Assembly (NCBI RefSeq): GCF_000186705.1
Contig: NZ_AEUE01000001.1
Coordinates: forward strand, 1 to 64,000
Reading direction: 5' to 3'
DNA from: Citromicrobium sp. JLT1363
GTDB taxonomy: Bacteria; Pseudomonadota; Alphaproteobacteria; Sphingomonadales; Sphingomonadaceae
DNA: 64,000 bases
The notes beneath the pieces are model-generated. The model was not told the origin of the DNA and searched no databases. It was given only the letters and a program-made list of their open reading frames with translations. A program made the position numbers and the translations under genes. Below, in pieces: positions 37,599 to 47,482 of this stretch (position 1 is its first letter; each line of letters opens with the position of its first letter).

Positions 37599-37734
37599 GG
37601 CGGGCAGCTTTTCCGTTGCCACGCCCGGCAAGTCAATCGGTTGTGCGCGATGACTGGCCTTGGCCCTGGCTCGCTTGGTCGCTAGGTCGGCGGCAGAAGA
37701 CACTGCTACCAGCAACACAGGATCACAACCGCCC

Positions 37735-38742
37735 ATGCCCGACACCCAGTTCGACGTCATCGCCATCGGCAACGCCATCGTCGATGTGATCGCCCCCGTG
37801 ACCGACGATTTCCTGGAAGCGGAAGATCTGCCCAAGGGCACGATGCGGCTGATCGATGCGGAACGCTCCGTCGATCTGTACGGCAAGATGGGCCAGACCA
37901 AGGAAATCTCCGGCGGTGCGGCTGCCAATACGCTGGCAGGCGCGACCATGCTGGGCCTGAAGACCGCCTTTATCGGGCAGGTCGCGGACGATCAGCTGGG
38001 CGAAATCTACCGCCACGATCTCACGTCGGTAGGCGTCAGCTTCGATACGCCCGCGCGCCCCTACAGCGACAAGGAAAGCGAGCCGCCCACCGGGCGCTGC
38101 CTGATACTGGTCGCCCCCGACGGGGAGCGCACGATGAACACCTCGCTCGGCGCATCGCAGTTCCTGCCCGCCAGCGCGATCGACGAAGACGTCATTCGCG
38201 CCAGCGGCGTGCTGTTCCTCGAAGGCTATCTGTGGGATCCGGAAGAACCGCGCGCGGCAATGCGCCGGGCGATTCAGGTGGCGCGCGATGCGGGCCGCAA
38301 GGTGGCCTTTGCGACCTGCGCCGACTTCTGCGTCCACATGCACGGCAAGGATTTCCGCAAGCTGATCGACGACGGCCTGATCGACATCCTGTTCGTGAAC
38401 GAGGAAGAGGCGGGCATTCTCGAAGGATCGGACCCCGATGCGGCGCTCGAATCGCTCGCCAAGGACGTGCCGCTGGTGGTGATGACGCGCGGTGGTGACG
38501 GCGCTGTCGCAGCCCGTGGGGACGAGCGTGCTACCGTGAAGCCCGAACCGGTGGAGCAGGTGAAGGACCTGACCGGCGCAGGCGACCTGTTCGCGGCCGG
38601 GTTCCTCTCGGGCTACTGCCGCGATGCCAGCCTCGAAGAATCGCTGATCCGCGGCGCGGTGGCGGCGGGTGAGGTCATCTCGCACTGGGGCGCGCGGCCC
38701 GAGGCGGACCTGCAGGCGCTGGTGGCGAAGCGGTTGGGTTAG
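37735..38742 (+). CDS. PfkB-family adenosine kinase
   Basis: A 335-residue sugar kinase of the ribokinase/PfkB family. The motifs are GGAAANTLAG near the start and DLTGAGDLFAAGF with the catalytic Asp near residue 280. It resembles adenosine kinase-like PfkB enzymes of alphaproteobacteria that phosphorylate adenosine or other nucleosides. ATG 37735 is preferred; the 25-residue upstream extension is in the EI24 promoter area. Its stop overlaps that of the next convergent gene. Confidence 0.9.
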   Translation: MPDTQFDVIAIGNAIVDVIAPVTDDFLEAEDLPKGTMRLIDAERSVDLYGKMGQTKEISGGAAANTLAGATMLGLKTAFIGQVADDQLGEIYRHDLTSVGVSFDTPARPYSDKESEPPTGRCLILVAPDGERTMNTSLGASQFLPASAIDEDVIRASGVLFLEGYLWDPEEPRAAMRRAIQVARDAGRKVAFATCADFCVHMHGKDFRKLIDDGLIDILFVNEEEAGILEGSDPDAALESLAKDVPLVVMTRGGDGAVAARGDERATVKPEPVEQVKDLTGAGDLFAAGFLSGYCRDASLEESLIRGAVAAGEVISHWGARPEADLQALVAKRLG

Positions 38743-39137
38743 GGGGCGACCGGGTATCGCTGCCCGATCCACCAGTCATTCATCCAGTCTGCATAGCCAA
38801 GCAACTCGCCTTCGCGCCGCTCCTCAGTCGCGCTCCAGACTGGCGAGCGCATAAGCTCAATCATCGCCTCCATGCGCCATTCTTCTCCGGGAAGCGCATA
38901 GAGGATGCGATGCAACCGTAAATCCGGCCGACCCGGGAATTGGTCGAAGGAATCACGTCGCAAGATTTGTCCGGCGGCAACATGCCTGTCGAACATACGC
39001 AGGTATCGCAGCATAGAGAGCGGGTAGCCGCCTTCGGCGTCTGCGAAATGGGCCAGCGGCTTTTCACCGCGAAGCATCAGCCCCAACTCCCGATTGGTAT
39101 GGATGAGATAGGGCGGTCGCTGAGTACACTTAGTCAC
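38739..39137 (-). CDS. Hypothetical protein
   Basis: 132 residues from GTG 39137, one base after the purD stop. Arg- and Trp-rich, with LHRILYALPGEEWRMEAMIEL and WMNDWWIGQRYP. I do not recognise a family. Its slightly lower GC and Trp richness set it apart from its neighbours; it could be a fragment. Confidence 0.6.
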   Translation of the reverse strand: MTKCTQRPPYLIHTNRELGLMLRGEKPLAHFADAEGGYPLSMLRYLRMFDRHVAAGQILRRDSFDQFPGRPDLRLHRILYALPGEEWRMEAMIELMRSPVWSATEERREGELLGYADWMNDWWIGQRYPVAP

Positions 39138-39138
39138 G

Positions 39139-40419
39139 CTATCCGGCGGTCTCCCGCTCCACCTCGCGCCATCCGATATCCCGGCGGCAGAAGCCGTCGG
39201 GGAAGTCGATCGCGTCGACCGCCTCGTAGGCGGCGGCCTGCGCCTGCGTCACATTGCTTCCCAGCGCGGTCACGTTGAGCACGCGGCCGCCACTGGAAAC
39301 CAGCACGCCATCGTCGCCCCGCGAAGTGCCGGCGTGGAAGACCTTGGCGCCGCCATCCTCGGCAGACCCGAGACTGATCGCAACGCCTTTCCTGGGCGTG
39401 CCCGGATACCCCTGCGCCGCCATCACCACGGTCAGCGCGGTTTCGTCCACAAACCGCACGGGCTCCGCCTGCGCCAGCGATCCGGTCGCGCAGGCGTGCA
39501 GCAGCTTGGCGAGATCGCCCTGGAACCGCATCATCAGCACCTGGCATTCCGGATCGCCGAAGCGGATGTTGTACTCGACAAGCTTGGGACCTTCGCTGGT
39601 CAGCATCAGCCCGGCATAGAGCACGCCGACATAGGGCATGCGTTCTTCGCCCAGCGTGCGCACAGTCGGCACGACGATCTCCCGCATGGCCTGGTCGAGC
39701 AGGTCCTGCGTCAGCACCGGGGCGGGGCTGTAGGCGCCCATTCCGCCCGTGTTGGGGCCGGTATCGCCTTCGCCCACGCGCTTGTGATCCTGCGCGGTGC
39801 CGAAGGGCAGGATCGTCTCTCCATCGGTGAGCGCGAAGAAGCTTGCCTCCTCACCCTCCATGAATTCCTCGATCACCACTTCCGAACCCGCCGATCCGAA
39901 CCTGCCGTCGAACATTTCGGACAGCGCTTCCTGCGCTTCGTCCCGCGTCTGCGCGATGACCACGCCTTTCCCCGCTGCCAGGCCATCCGCCTTCAGCACG
40001 AATGGCGGGTCGAAATGTTTGAGCGCACCCCACGCCGCCTCCAGCGACGTCGCGCGTTCGTAGCGCGCGGTGGGGATGCCTGCGCGCTTGCACAGGTCCT
40101 TGGTGAAACCCTTGCTGCCTTCGAGTTGCGCGGCAGCCTTGCCCGGCCCGAACACCGCGATCCCCTTCGCCCGCAGATCGTCCGCCAGCCCCGCGACCAG
40201 CGGCGCTTCGGGCCCGACCACGACGAGGTCGATATGGTTCTCGTGACAAAAGGCGGCCACGGCCTTGTGATCGGCGGCATCCAGCGCGACACTATCGGCA
40301 AGGCTGGCGGTACCCGGATTGCCCGGTGCCGCGTAGAGCATGGCACAGGATGGGGAGTGGGCGAGCTTCCATGCCAGGGCATGTTCGCGGCCTCCCGAGC
40401 CGAGCAAAAGGATATTCAT
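39139..40419 (-). CDS. purD: Phosphoribosylamine-glycine ligase
   Basis: A 426-residue ATP-grasp enzyme (GARS) that makes glycinamide ribonucleotide in purine synthesis. Motifs: [15 protein letters not shown] at the start, [26 protein letters not shown] in the ATP-grasp centre, [10 protein letters not shown] at the metal site. The ATG at 40419 is on the opposite strand of the xseA ATG, sharing CATG. GGAAG at 40428-40432 is its ribosome site. Confidence 0.97.
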   Translation of the reverse strand: MNILLLGSGGREHALAWKLAHSPSCAMLYAAPGNPGTASLADSVALDAADHKAVAAFCHENHIDLVVVGPEAPLVAGLADDLRAKGIAVFGPGKAAAQLEGSKGFTKDLCKRAGIPTARYERATSLEAAWGALKHFDPPFVLKADGLAAGKGVVIAQTRDEAQEALSEMFDGRFGSAGSEVVIEEFMEGEEASFFALTDGETILPFGTAQDHKRVGEGDTGPNTGGMGAYSPAPVLTQDLLDQAMREIVVPTVRTLGEERMPYVGVLYAGLMLTSEGPKLVEYNIRFGDPECQVLMMRFQGDLAKLLHACATGSLAQAEPVRFVDETALTVVMAAQGYPGTPRKGVAISLGSAEDGGAKVFHAGTSRGDDGVLVSSGGRVLNVTALGSNVTQAQAAAYEAVDAIDFPDGFCRRDIGWREVERETAG

Positions 40420-41899
40420 GGGCGCTTCCACTCCGTACGATTCTGGCGATGATGCTGATCCCTCGCTGCTAGCGAACAGCAGGCCGGGCGACAATTCCGA
40501 GCCGCTCAGCGTCACCGATCTCTCGCGCAGTCTCAAGCGCGTGGTGGAGGACCGGTTCGGCTTCGTGCGGATGCGCGGCGAATTGTCGGGCGTGAAGCGC
40601 GCGGCATCGGGCCACCTCTACTGCAGCCTGAAGGACGAGAAATCGGTGATCGACGGGGTGATGTGGAAGAGTGCCGCCCCGCGCCTCGCCTTCCTGCCGG
40701 AGGACGGGCTTGACGTGATCGCGACCGGAAAGATCACCACCTATGCCGGGCGCAGCAAATACCAGATCGTGATCGAGCGGATGGAGCTGGCGGGCGAGGG
40801 CGCCCTGCTCGCGCTGCTGGAAAAGACCAAGGCGCGGCTGGAAGCCGAGGGGCTGTTTGCGCCGGAGCGCAAGAAGCCGCTGCCATTCCTGCCGCAGGTG
40901 ATCGGCGTCGTCACTTCGCCCACGGGCGCGGTGATTCGCGATATCCTCCACCGCCTGCACGACCGTTTCCCGAGCCGCGTGATCGTGTGGCCGGTGCTGG
41001 TGCAGGGAGAGGGCGCCAAGGCGCAGGTCAGCGCGGCCGTGCGGGGGTTCAACGCTCTCGAACGTGGGGGCAGCGTACCCCGGCCGGACCTGCTGATCGT
41101 CGCGCGCGGCGGCGGCTCGATCGAGGATCTGTGGACCTTCAACGAGGAAGAGGTCGTCCGCGCGATTGCCGATTCGCACATCCCGGTAATCTCCGCCGTG
41201 GGGCACGAGACCGACACGACGCTGGCCGATTTCGCCGCCGATCACCGTGCCCCCACACCCACCGCCGCCGCCGAACGCGCGGTGCCGGTGCGCGCCGAGC
41301 TGGCCGCTGCCATCGCCGATCTGGGTGCGCGCCAGATGCGCTGCGCCTCCCGCCCCGTCGCGCTCGGGCGTGAGCGGCTGGATGCCTGCGCGCAGCGGCT
41401 GCCCAAGCCGGAAACGCTGCTGCAACCCGCTGCCCAGGCCCTCGACGAGGCGACCGAGCGGCAGCGCCGTGCGCTGGTCGACCGGGTGGGCGTAGGGCGC
41501 GCCGCGCTCGATCAGGTGGCTGCGCGCCTCGCCCCGTCGACGCTGCGCTGGCGCGTGGCACAGGCGAGGGAACGGCTCGATGCGACGCGGCTGGCGCCCG
41601 CCATGCTCACCTCCCGGCTGGCGCGCGCGGGCGAACGGCTGGATGCGGGCGTGACGATGCTGCGTTCGCTCGATCCCAGGGCCCCGCTCAAGCGCGGATA
41701 TGCGCTGGTTTTCGGGCCCGAGGGGGAGCTGGTCCGCAGCGCGGGCAAGGCACGCGAAGCGGGCACGCTGCGGCTCGAATTTGCCGACGGGCAGGTCTCG
41801 GCCACCACCGGCGATTCGGCGCCTGCGCCCGCCGCCCCGCCTCCGAAGCCCAGACGCAAAAGCCCTCCGCCGCCCCCGGGGCAGGGCGACCTGTTCTGA
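40418..41899 (+). CDS. xseA: Exodeoxyribonuclease VII, large subunit
   Basis: A 493-residue XseA. An OB-fold (about 40-130) with [18 protein letters not shown], then the catalytic region with [30 protein letters not shown] and [19 protein letters not shown], then a coiled C-terminal part and a Pro-rich tail. It degrades single-stranded DNA with XseB, which is not in the window. ATG 40418 has AAAAGGA upstream, inside the purD start region. Confidence 0.96.
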   Translation: MGASTPYDSGDDADPSLLANSRPGDNSEPLSVTDLSRSLKRVVEDRFGFVRMRGELSGVKRAASGHLYCSLKDEKSVIDGVMWKSAAPRLAFLPEDGLDVIATGKITTYAGRSKYQIVIERMELAGEGALLALLEKTKARLEAEGLFAPERKKPLPFLPQVIGVVTSPTGAVIRDILHRLHDRFPSRVIVWPVLVQGEGAKAQVSAAVRGFNALERGGSVPRPDLLIVARGGGSIEDLWTFNEEEVVRAIADSHIPVISAVGHETDTTLADFAADHRAPTPTAAAERAVPVRAELAAAIADLGARQMRCASRPVALGRERLDACAQRLPKPETLLQPAAQALDEATERQRRALVDRVGVGRAALDQVAARLAPSTLRWRVAQARERLDATRLAPAMLTSRLARAGERLDAGVTMLRSLDPRAPLKRGYALVFGPEGELVRSAGKAREAGTLRLEFADGQVSATTGDSAPAPAAPPPKPRRKSPPPPPGQGDLF

Positions 41900-41939
41900 A
41901 GAGGGTGTTTAGGCGGCGCAGGATTGCTATATCGCCCGC

Positions 41940-42143
41940 ATGCTTACCACTTCCAGCGATCAGCCCGCCAAGCTTCAGTTCGGCCCCAATTCCTTCCGCG
42001 TGATCCGCGCGGGACGCTACGTGCCCTGTGCGGTGACGGGCGAACCGATCGAGCTCGAAGCCCTGCGCTACTGGAGCGCGGAGTACCAGGAAGCCTATGC
42101 CAGCTGCGAGATTGCGACCCGCCGCCTGACTGGTCAGGCGTGA
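41940..42143 (+). CDS. DUF2093 protein
   Basis: 67 residues, nearly all DUF2093: SFRVIRAGRYVPCAVTGEPI and LRYWSAEYQEAYASC. The family is alphaproteobacterial and has no known function. The stop overlaps the start of the next gene (GTGA). Confidence 0.9.
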   Translation: MLTTSSDQPAKLQFGPNSFRVIRAGRYVPCAVTGEPIELEALRYWSAEYQEAYASCEIATRRLTGQA

Positions 42144-43084
42144 ATCTGCGTCTGGCAAAGGCGGGGGCCGGATCGATCGCGGTCCTGATGGCGCTCGGCA
42201 GTTGCACGAGCGGCGCGGATGATGGCGAGCCCCTGCGCGAGGTGGCCCAGCCGCTGCCGCAAGCCACTGCGCCAGCGCCAACTGCGATTATCCGCGTCCC
42301 ACCGCCTGCACCCGTGACCGCGCGCACGACCTTCACCTATGACGGCGAGCTGGAGCAGGGCGGCTGGATTCGCGGGAAGGTCCCCTCGAACACGCGCAGC
42401 GCCCGTCTGGAAGGGCAGGAAATCGGCTTCGACGACGATGGCCGTTTCTTCGCTGCCTTCGACCGTGACCAGGGCCCCCGGGCCGCGCTGGTGGCCACTC
42501 TGGAAGATGGCCGGACCGTCACCAGCGAACTCACCATCGCGCCGCGCGACTGGGACCTCGAATATGTGAACGTGCCCTATCGCGCGGGCCGCAGCAGCGC
42601 GGAGTTCCGGCGTCTGCGCGAAGGCGAGATCGCGCAGATCGTTGCCGCGCGCGCGCAGGAGACCGGGGCGGAAGGCTGGCGGCAGGATTTCATCTGGCCC
42701 GCCACGGGGCGCATTTCGGGGCGATTCGGCGCGCAGCGCGTCTATCAGGGCAAGCCCGGCCCCTATCACTCCGGCCTCGACATCGCGCAGCCCACGGGCA
42801 CGCCCTACAAGGCCCCGGCGGACGGCGTGGTGACGCTGGTCGCGCAGGATCCCTTCACGCTTGAGGGTAACCTGCTGATGATCGACCACGGGATGGGGCT
42901 GAACAGCGCCTTCCTGCATTCGGCGACGATCGTGGTGCGCGAGGGCCAGCGCGTGCGGCAGGGGCAGTATCTCGGCACGATCGGCGCGACCGGCCGCGCG
43001 ACCGGCCCGCACCTGCACTGGAGCCTCAAATGGCGCGATTCGCGGCTCGACCCGCTGCTGTTTCTGGGACCGATGCCGGACTGA
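42140..43084 (+). CDS. M23-family metallopeptidase
   Basis: 314 residues. A lipoprotein-like signal (LMALGSCTS) precedes a linker and a C-terminal peptidase M23 domain. Zinc ligands are the HSGLD and GPHLHW motifs; a SGRFGAQRVYQGKPG stretch opens the domain. It cuts peptide links in peptidoglycan or serves as a division-hydrolase cofactor. GTG start at 42140. Confidence 0.9.
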   Translation: MNLRLAKAGAGSIAVLMALGSCTSGADDGEPLREVAQPLPQATAPAPTAIIRVPPPAPVTARTTFTYDGELEQGGWIRGKVPSNTRSARLEGQEIGFDDDGRFFAAFDRDQGPRAALVATLEDGRTVTSELTIAPRDWDLEYVNVPYRAGRSSAEFRRLREGEIAQIVAARAQETGAEGWRQDFIWPATGRISGRFGAQRVYQGKPGPYHSGLDIAQPTGTPYKAPADGVVTLVAQDPFTLEGNLLMIDHGMGLNSAFLHSATIVVREGQRVRQGQYLGTIGATGRATGPHLHWSLKWRDSRLDPLLFLGPMPD

Positions 43085-43231
43085 GCCCTGACACACCTGA
43101 CACAGTGTCCAGGGCCTGAAAATCCACGCTCACGAAGAGGGTGAATCCCGCGGGGTATCGACGGTTTGAAAGAGCCGCGCGCAAGCTAGCGCGGGCGCAG
43201 CATGTAGGACAGCGACGAAAGCGGACCGCAC

Positions 43232-43281
43232 ACGAACGACGGGCGCGATCGCAGCGAACTGCGAACGCGCCCGTCGTTCGT
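43232..43281. terminator. Long inverted repeat downstream of rpmB
   Basis: Perfect 16-bp inverted repeat (43232-43247 and 43266-43281) with an 18-base loop. It lies 26 bases past the rpmB stop on the minus strand. No U-run follows on either strand, so if it ends transcription it is not a textbook terminator. The rest of 43085-43307 shows nothing else. Confidence 0.5.
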
Positions 43282-43307
43282 ATCCAGGGGTGAAACCCGG
43301 TGAGGGC

Positions 43308-43601
43308 TCAGGCTGCCGGAGCGGCGGCGGCCTTCTTCAGCTCGCGCTTCACCTTGAGGGCGCGCGCGGAGAGCTTTTCGTCCTTGGTCTTGAGCAGCCA
43401 GTTGTCCAGCCCGCCATTGTGCTCGACCGAACGCAGACCCTGCGTGGAGACGCGGAACTTGAAGCTGCGGTCCAGCTTCTCGCTCAGCAGCGTGACGTTC
43501 TGCAGGTTGGGCAGAAACACGCGCTTGGTCTTGTTGTTCGCGTGGCTGACATTGTTGCCTACCTGGCGACCCTTGCCGGTCAGTTCGCAGATGCGCGACA
43601 T
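43308..43601 (-). CDS. rpmB: 50S ribosomal protein L28
   Basis: A 97-residue L28 starting [16 protein letters not shown] and including [16 protein letters not shown]. Longer than E. coli L28 by an alphaproteobacterial C-terminal extension with Lys and Ala. Single gene. Confidence 0.97.
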   Translation of the reverse strand: MSRICELTGKGRQVGNNVSHANNKTKRVFLPNLQNVTLLSEKLDRSFKFRVSTQGLRSVEHNGGLDNWLLKTKDEKLSARALKVKRELKKAAAAPAA

Positions 43602-43734
43602 GGCTTATCTCTTCTTAAAAAGGTGATCGGTCTGTGCCGGAAAGTCGCCGCGCTTAGCGGCCAATATGCGAATCGTCAACAACCGATAGTGGCGCTTGCC
43701 GACCCGACAAGGGGCTTATAGCGCACATATCACG

Positions 43735-44190
43735 ATGACGCGATGGCCTTTGCCCGATCCCATGCAAGCCGCTCTGGCGCAGGCGCAGCTGGCCGCCAAA
43801 GCGGGCGAGGTGCCGGTGGGCGCGGTGGTCGTGCGCGATGGCGCGGTGATCGCAGCTGCGCATAATGCCCCGCGCGGGCAGAACGATCCGACGGCCCACG
43901 CGGAAATTCTCGCGCTGCGGCATGCGGCACAAACGCTGGGTCAGGAGCGACTCGAAGGCTGCGACCTGTGGGTGACGCTGGAGCCCTGCGCGATGTGCGC
44001 GGGCGCCATCGCCCACGCGCGAATCGCGCGGCTCTACTACGCCGCGCCCGATCCCAAGGGCGGCGCGGTGGCGCACGGCGCGCGCGTTTTCGAACATCCG
44101 CAATGCCATCATAGGCCCGAGGTCTATTCGGGCATGGGTGAGGAGGAGGCGGCGGGGCTGCTGCAGGGGTTTTTCGCGGGGAGGCGATGA
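43735..44190 (+). CDS. tadA: tRNA-specific adenosine deaminase
   Basis: A 151-residue deaminase that makes inosine at the wobble position of tRNA-Arg. Zinc ligands are H55 in TAHAE (E57 catalytic) and the cysteines of EPCAMC at 83-88. The ATG at 43735 is preferred since MTRWPLPDPM fits the family; further ATGs upstream are out of family. Confidence 0.92.
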   Translation: MTRWPLPDPMQAALAQAQLAAKAGEVPVGAVVVRDGAVIAAAHNAPRGQNDPTAHAEILALRHAAQTLGQERLEGCDLWVTLEPCAMCAGAIAHARIARLYYAAPDPKGGAVAHGARVFEHPQCHHRPEVYSGMGEEEAAGLLQGFFAGRR

Positions 44191-44519
44191 AGATGGGGCA
44201 TTCCGAAGCCCATATTCGCTGGACGAGCCGACTGATGAGTTGGGCGTCCTACGGTGCGATCCTGCTTATCCTGGCAACCACCTTGGTAGGCATTTCTCGA
44301 CCGAACACCGAGATCACAACGGTCTTCGTGATGCTCGTATTCACTCTTGGGCCGATGCTGATGCTGGCTGGCTTTGGGATCGGACTTTACGCAACGCTAC
44401 GAATACGATGCCCAGAATGCGGGGATCGTTTCTATTCGTCGATTACGCCGACATTCCCGGTGAGTTGGCCGCTGCAGAATCACTGCGTTTCGTGCGGGCA
44501 TGACGTCGATGTCGTCTGA
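44187..44519 (+). CDS. Membrane protein with zinc-ribbon-like tail
   Basis: 110 residues: two hydrophobic helices (about 20-40 and 45-65) and a C-terminal Cys pair set (RCPECGDRF and HCVSCGHD) forming a possible zinc ribbon. Overlaps tadA by four bases (ATGA). Function unknown. Confidence 0.65.
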   Translation: MKMGHSEAHIRWTSRLMSWASYGAILLILATTLVGISRPNTEITTVFVMLVFTLGPMLMLAGFGIGLYATLRIRCPECGDRFYSSITPTFPVSWPLQNHCVSCGHDVDVV

Positions 44520-44526
44520 CCGCCGT

Positions 44527-45243
44527 CTATAAACCCCGCCAGATTTTTGCCGGAGCATCGTCCGCCGCCCCGCGCGCGGAACGCCTGCACGCCGCCGGCA
44601 TCCAGTCGCGCCCGTAGCAAAGCCGCAGCTCCTCCAGCCAGCCGCGCTCGTTCAATTGCACCGCGATCATCTCACGCCGCCAGTGGGGATTCGCCTGCAT
44701 CCACGCCATGCGGATATCGCCCGCGGTCAGCTCCTCCTTGCGGGAAAGCCGGTCGAGATCGGGCCAGCGTAGCGAGCGGTGCAGGATGCGGGTGATGCGG
44801 AAATAGCGGTCGGGCGTATCGGTGAGGCAGGAGCCGTGCTTGGCCCATTGCCGCATGGCAAGCTGCGCGGAGGGCTGCACGCACATCTGCCGGGCGAGCT
44901 GCGCGCCGCTTGGCCGGGCGCGCCGCGCGGCGCACCATTGCGGCCAGTTGCGCCCGCCTCGGCCGGCGCCCTGCGGCCACAGCCCATGCACGATCAGCCC
45001 GAAGCTGCCTGCCTGTCCGGAACATTGCCGGGCGTGGCGCGGTGAATCCCTGCGGGTGCGGCAGAATTCCGGGCTCCAGCTGAGCGACAGGACGTAGCCG
45101 GTGACCGGCATTGCCCGGCTCGGCCCGTCGCGTGCGATCTTCGGCACGGGCACGCTGCGCGGCTGGTTGCACTGGTAGCTCTGGGCGCTCGCCCCGCTGG
45201 CCAGCGCTGCACCCGATGCCAGTGCCAGCGCTATCCGCAGCAT
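44527..45243 (-). CDS. Ribonuclease T2 family protein
   Basis: A 238-residue secreted RNase with a signal peptide (about 1-21). The two conserved active-site blocks are present: FGLIVHGLWPQG with the first catalytic His and MRQWAKHGSCL with the second. The family cuts RNA via 2',3'-cyclic phosphate. The start overlaps nothing; the next gene begins three bases upstream. Confidence 0.9.
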   Translation of the reverse strand: MLRIALALASGAALASGASAQSYQCNQPRSVPVPKIARDGPSRAMPVTGYVLSLSWSPEFCRTRRDSPRHARQCSGQAGSFGLIVHGLWPQGAGRGGRNWPQWCAARRARPSGAQLARQMCVQPSAQLAMRQWAKHGSCLTDTPDRYFRITRILHRSLRWPDLDRLSRKEELTAGDIRMAWMQANPHWRREMIAVQLNERGWLEELRLCYGRDWMPAACRRSARGAADDAPAKIWRGL

Positions 45244-45246
45244 CGC

Positions 45247-45639
45247 TCAGGCATCGGAGCGTGGCGGCGTCTCGTCCGCGTCCCTGCTGTTGAGCCAGCG
45301 GATCGAGTCGCTGCGGAACAGCAGCCCCACCGCCACCGCCTGCGCGACCAGACCGGCCAGCGCATAAATCTCGGACAGGGCCATGCTGCCCACGAACAGT
45401 CCGCCCACGCTGATCAGCGATAGCAGGAACAGCGCCACGATGATCCACTTGGCGATGATGCTGCGCCTGCGGCTCAGCAGATACCACAGGATCAGCCGGA
45501 TCACCTCGCCCACGAAATATGCGATCACGTAGCTTACCGGCGCACTGGCACTGAAATATCCGGTCGCAAATCCAAGAAAGCCGAGGAAGATCGAGCCGAG
45601 GTAGAAATAGTCGAACAGTTTGATGGAGTTGGGTTTCAC
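45247..45639 (-). CDS. Membrane protein of unknown function
   Basis: 130 residues with about four hydrophobic helices starting near residue 8 (LFDYFYLGSIFLGFLGF), an inside-positive RRR loop and a disordered end. Genes of this shape are common in sphingomonads. It precedes RNase T2 by three bases. Confidence 0.65.
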   Translation of the reverse strand: MKPNSIKLFDYFYLGSIFLGFLGFATGYFSASAPVSYVIAYFVGEVIRLILWYLLSRRRSIIAKWIIVALFLLSLISVGGLFVGSMALSEIYALAGLVAQAVAVGLLFRSDSIRWLNSRDADETPPRSDA

Positions 45640-45700
45640 GGTGCTCTCCCCTGCATGCCGCCCGCAGGGTGGCGCAGCGCGCGCCTGCCTGCAAGCGCGG

Positions 45701-46576
45701 TCAGCCCAGAGAGGTGAAATCGAGCCCGATATCCGCCGCAGGGGCGCTCTGGGTCAGCCTGCCGACCGACACGAAGTCGACACCGGTCGCGGCCTTGGCG
45801 GCAATGGTCTCCAGGTTGATGCCGCCGCTCGCCTCGGTCGGTACGCGGCCCCCCGAGAGTTCGGCCACCAGCGCAGCGGCTTCGCGCAGGGCCGGAGGCT
45901 CCATGTTGTCGAGCAGCAGGCGCGTGGCCCCGGCGGCAAGGGCAGGCTCGATCTGTTCGATCCGGTCCACCTCGCAGATGATCTGCGCAACGCCCGCCTC
46001 GCGCGCGCGGCGCACCGCTTCGCCCACTGATCCGGCGACCGCGACGTGGTTGTCCTTGATCATTGCGGCATCCCACAGGCCCATGCGGTGGTTGCTGCCG
46101 CCGCCCATGCGCACCGCGTATTTCTCAAGGTGGCGCAGGCCCGGCAGGGTCTTGCGCGTATCGAGCAGGGTGCAATCGGGGTTGTCCATCGCGTCGACAT
46201 AGGAGCGCACCAGCGTTGCGATGCCCGAGAGGTGCTGCACGGTGTTGAGCGCGGCGCGTTCCGCGGTCAGCATTGCGCGGCCCTTGCCCTCGAGGCGCAT
46301 CAGGTCCGTCCCGGCGGGGACGCGCGTACCATCCTCGACCAGATGCTCGATCGTGCAATCGGGATCGAGCGCGCGGAAGAAGGCGGCGGCGATCGGCAGG
46401 CCTGCAACGGTGATCGGGTCGCGGCTGTCCATCACCCCGGCAAAGCGCGCATCGGCGGGAATTACCGCTTCGGAAGTGACGTCGCGCCCGCCGCCGGGCA
46501 GACCTTCGCCAAGGTCTTCGGCCAGCGTTTCGCGCACGAACGCATTGAGATCGAATCCTTGAAGCTGAAAACCCAC
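45701..46576 (-). CDS. nadC: Nicotinate-nucleotide diphosphorylase
   Basis: A 291-residue QPRTase that joins quinolinate and PRPP for NAD. Marker motifs are LNTVQHLSGIAT, LLDTRKTLPGLRHLEKYAV and MIKDNHVAVAG, ending SGGINLETI. Starts with GTG at 46576. Single gene in the window; nadA and nadB are elsewhere. Confidence 0.95.
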   Translation of the reverse strand: MGFQLQGFDLNAFVRETLAEDLGEGLPGGGRDVTSEAVIPADARFAGVMDSRDPITVAGLPIAAAFFRALDPDCTIEHLVEDGTRVPAGTDLMRLEGKGRAMLTAERAALNTVQHLSGIATLVRSYVDAMDNPDCTLLDTRKTLPGLRHLEKYAVRMGGGSNHRMGLWDAAMIKDNHVAVAGSVGEAVRRAREAGVAQIICEVDRIEQIEPALAAGATRLLLDNMEPPALREAAALVAELSGGRVPTEASGGINLETIAAKAATGVDFVSVGRLTQSAPAADIGLDFTSLG

Positions 46577-46681
46577 ACCAAATCCAATCCTGGTCGCGTC
46601 AGCCAGAGGGCGAGAGCCCGACGGCCATCGGGCCGCCCCCGTGGAGGCCTTCGCGCTAGCGAACTGTCGCGAACGAAAAAA

Positions 46682-47479
46682 TCAATGCACGAACCGTGCC
46701 ACGACGTCGCGGTAGCTGCGCGAGACCTTCACCTCGGCGCCCGATCCCAGCACCAGGAAGCATTCGCCATTGGTATGCGGCTTCACCTGCCGCACCTGGT
46801 CGAGATTGACGATGGTGGAACGGTGCACGCGCTGGAACTTGCGCGGGTCCAGCCGCCGTTCGAGGTCCTTCATCGTCTCGCGCAGGATCAGCGAATTGTC
46901 GCCGGTATAGATGCACATGTAGTCGCCTGCGGCCTCGATGTGTTCGATCGAATCGACTTCGACGCGGAAGATCTTGCCCCGGTCCTTCACGTTGAGCAGC
47001 TTTTCGAAGCGGTCGGCGCCGTCGCCCGATCCTTCCTGCAGCTCCTCCGCCGTTTCGGGGGCGACTTCGGCGAGCACGTTCATCAGCTTTTCCGCCTCGT
47101 CCGCGCCGCGCTTCTCGTTCATGCGCTGGCGCACACGCTCGATCACGTCGGCCAGCTTGTCCTCGTCCACCGGCTTCATCAGGTAATGCAGCGCATTGGC
47201 CTGGAAGGCGCGGATCGCGTGTTCCTGGTAGGCTGTGACGAAGACGAACAGCGGCGGTTCGATATCCATCACGCCCTGGACCACGCCGAACCCGTCGAAA
47301 CCGGGCATCTGGATGTCGAGGAAGACGAGGTCGGGGCGCAGCGTCTTGATCTTGCGGATCGCCTCGCGCCCGTTGGAGCAGGTGTCGATGATTTCGACGT
47401 CCTCGAACGGTTCCAGCCGCAGCTGCAGGCCCTGGATCGCGAGTTTCTCGTCGTCCACGATGATCGCTTTGATGGTCAT
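46682..47479 (-). CDS. LytTR-family response regulator
   Basis: A 265-residue regulator. The receiver domain (about 1-120) has the phosphoacceptor Asp in LVFLDIQMPGF near residue 55. After a linker, a LytTR DNA-binding domain (about 160-265) holds FRVEVDSIEHIEAAGDY and RKFQRVHRSTIVNL. It lies 3 bases behind the sensor kinase and pairs with it. Targets unknown. Confidence 0.93.
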   Translation of the reverse strand: MTIKAIIVDDEKLAIQGLQLRLEPFEDVEIIDTCSNGREAIRKIKTLRPDLVFLDIQMPGFDGFGVVQGVMDIEPPLFVFVTAYQEHAIRAFQANALHYLMKPVDEDKLADVIERVRQRMNEKRGADEAEKLMNVLAEVAPETAEELQEGSGDGADRFEKLLNVKDRGKIFRVEVDSIEHIEAAGDYMCIYTGDNSLILRETMKDLERRLDPRKFQRVHRSTIVNLDQVRQVKPHTNGECFLVLGSGAEVKVSRSYRDVVARFVH

Positions 47480-47482
47480 GAT

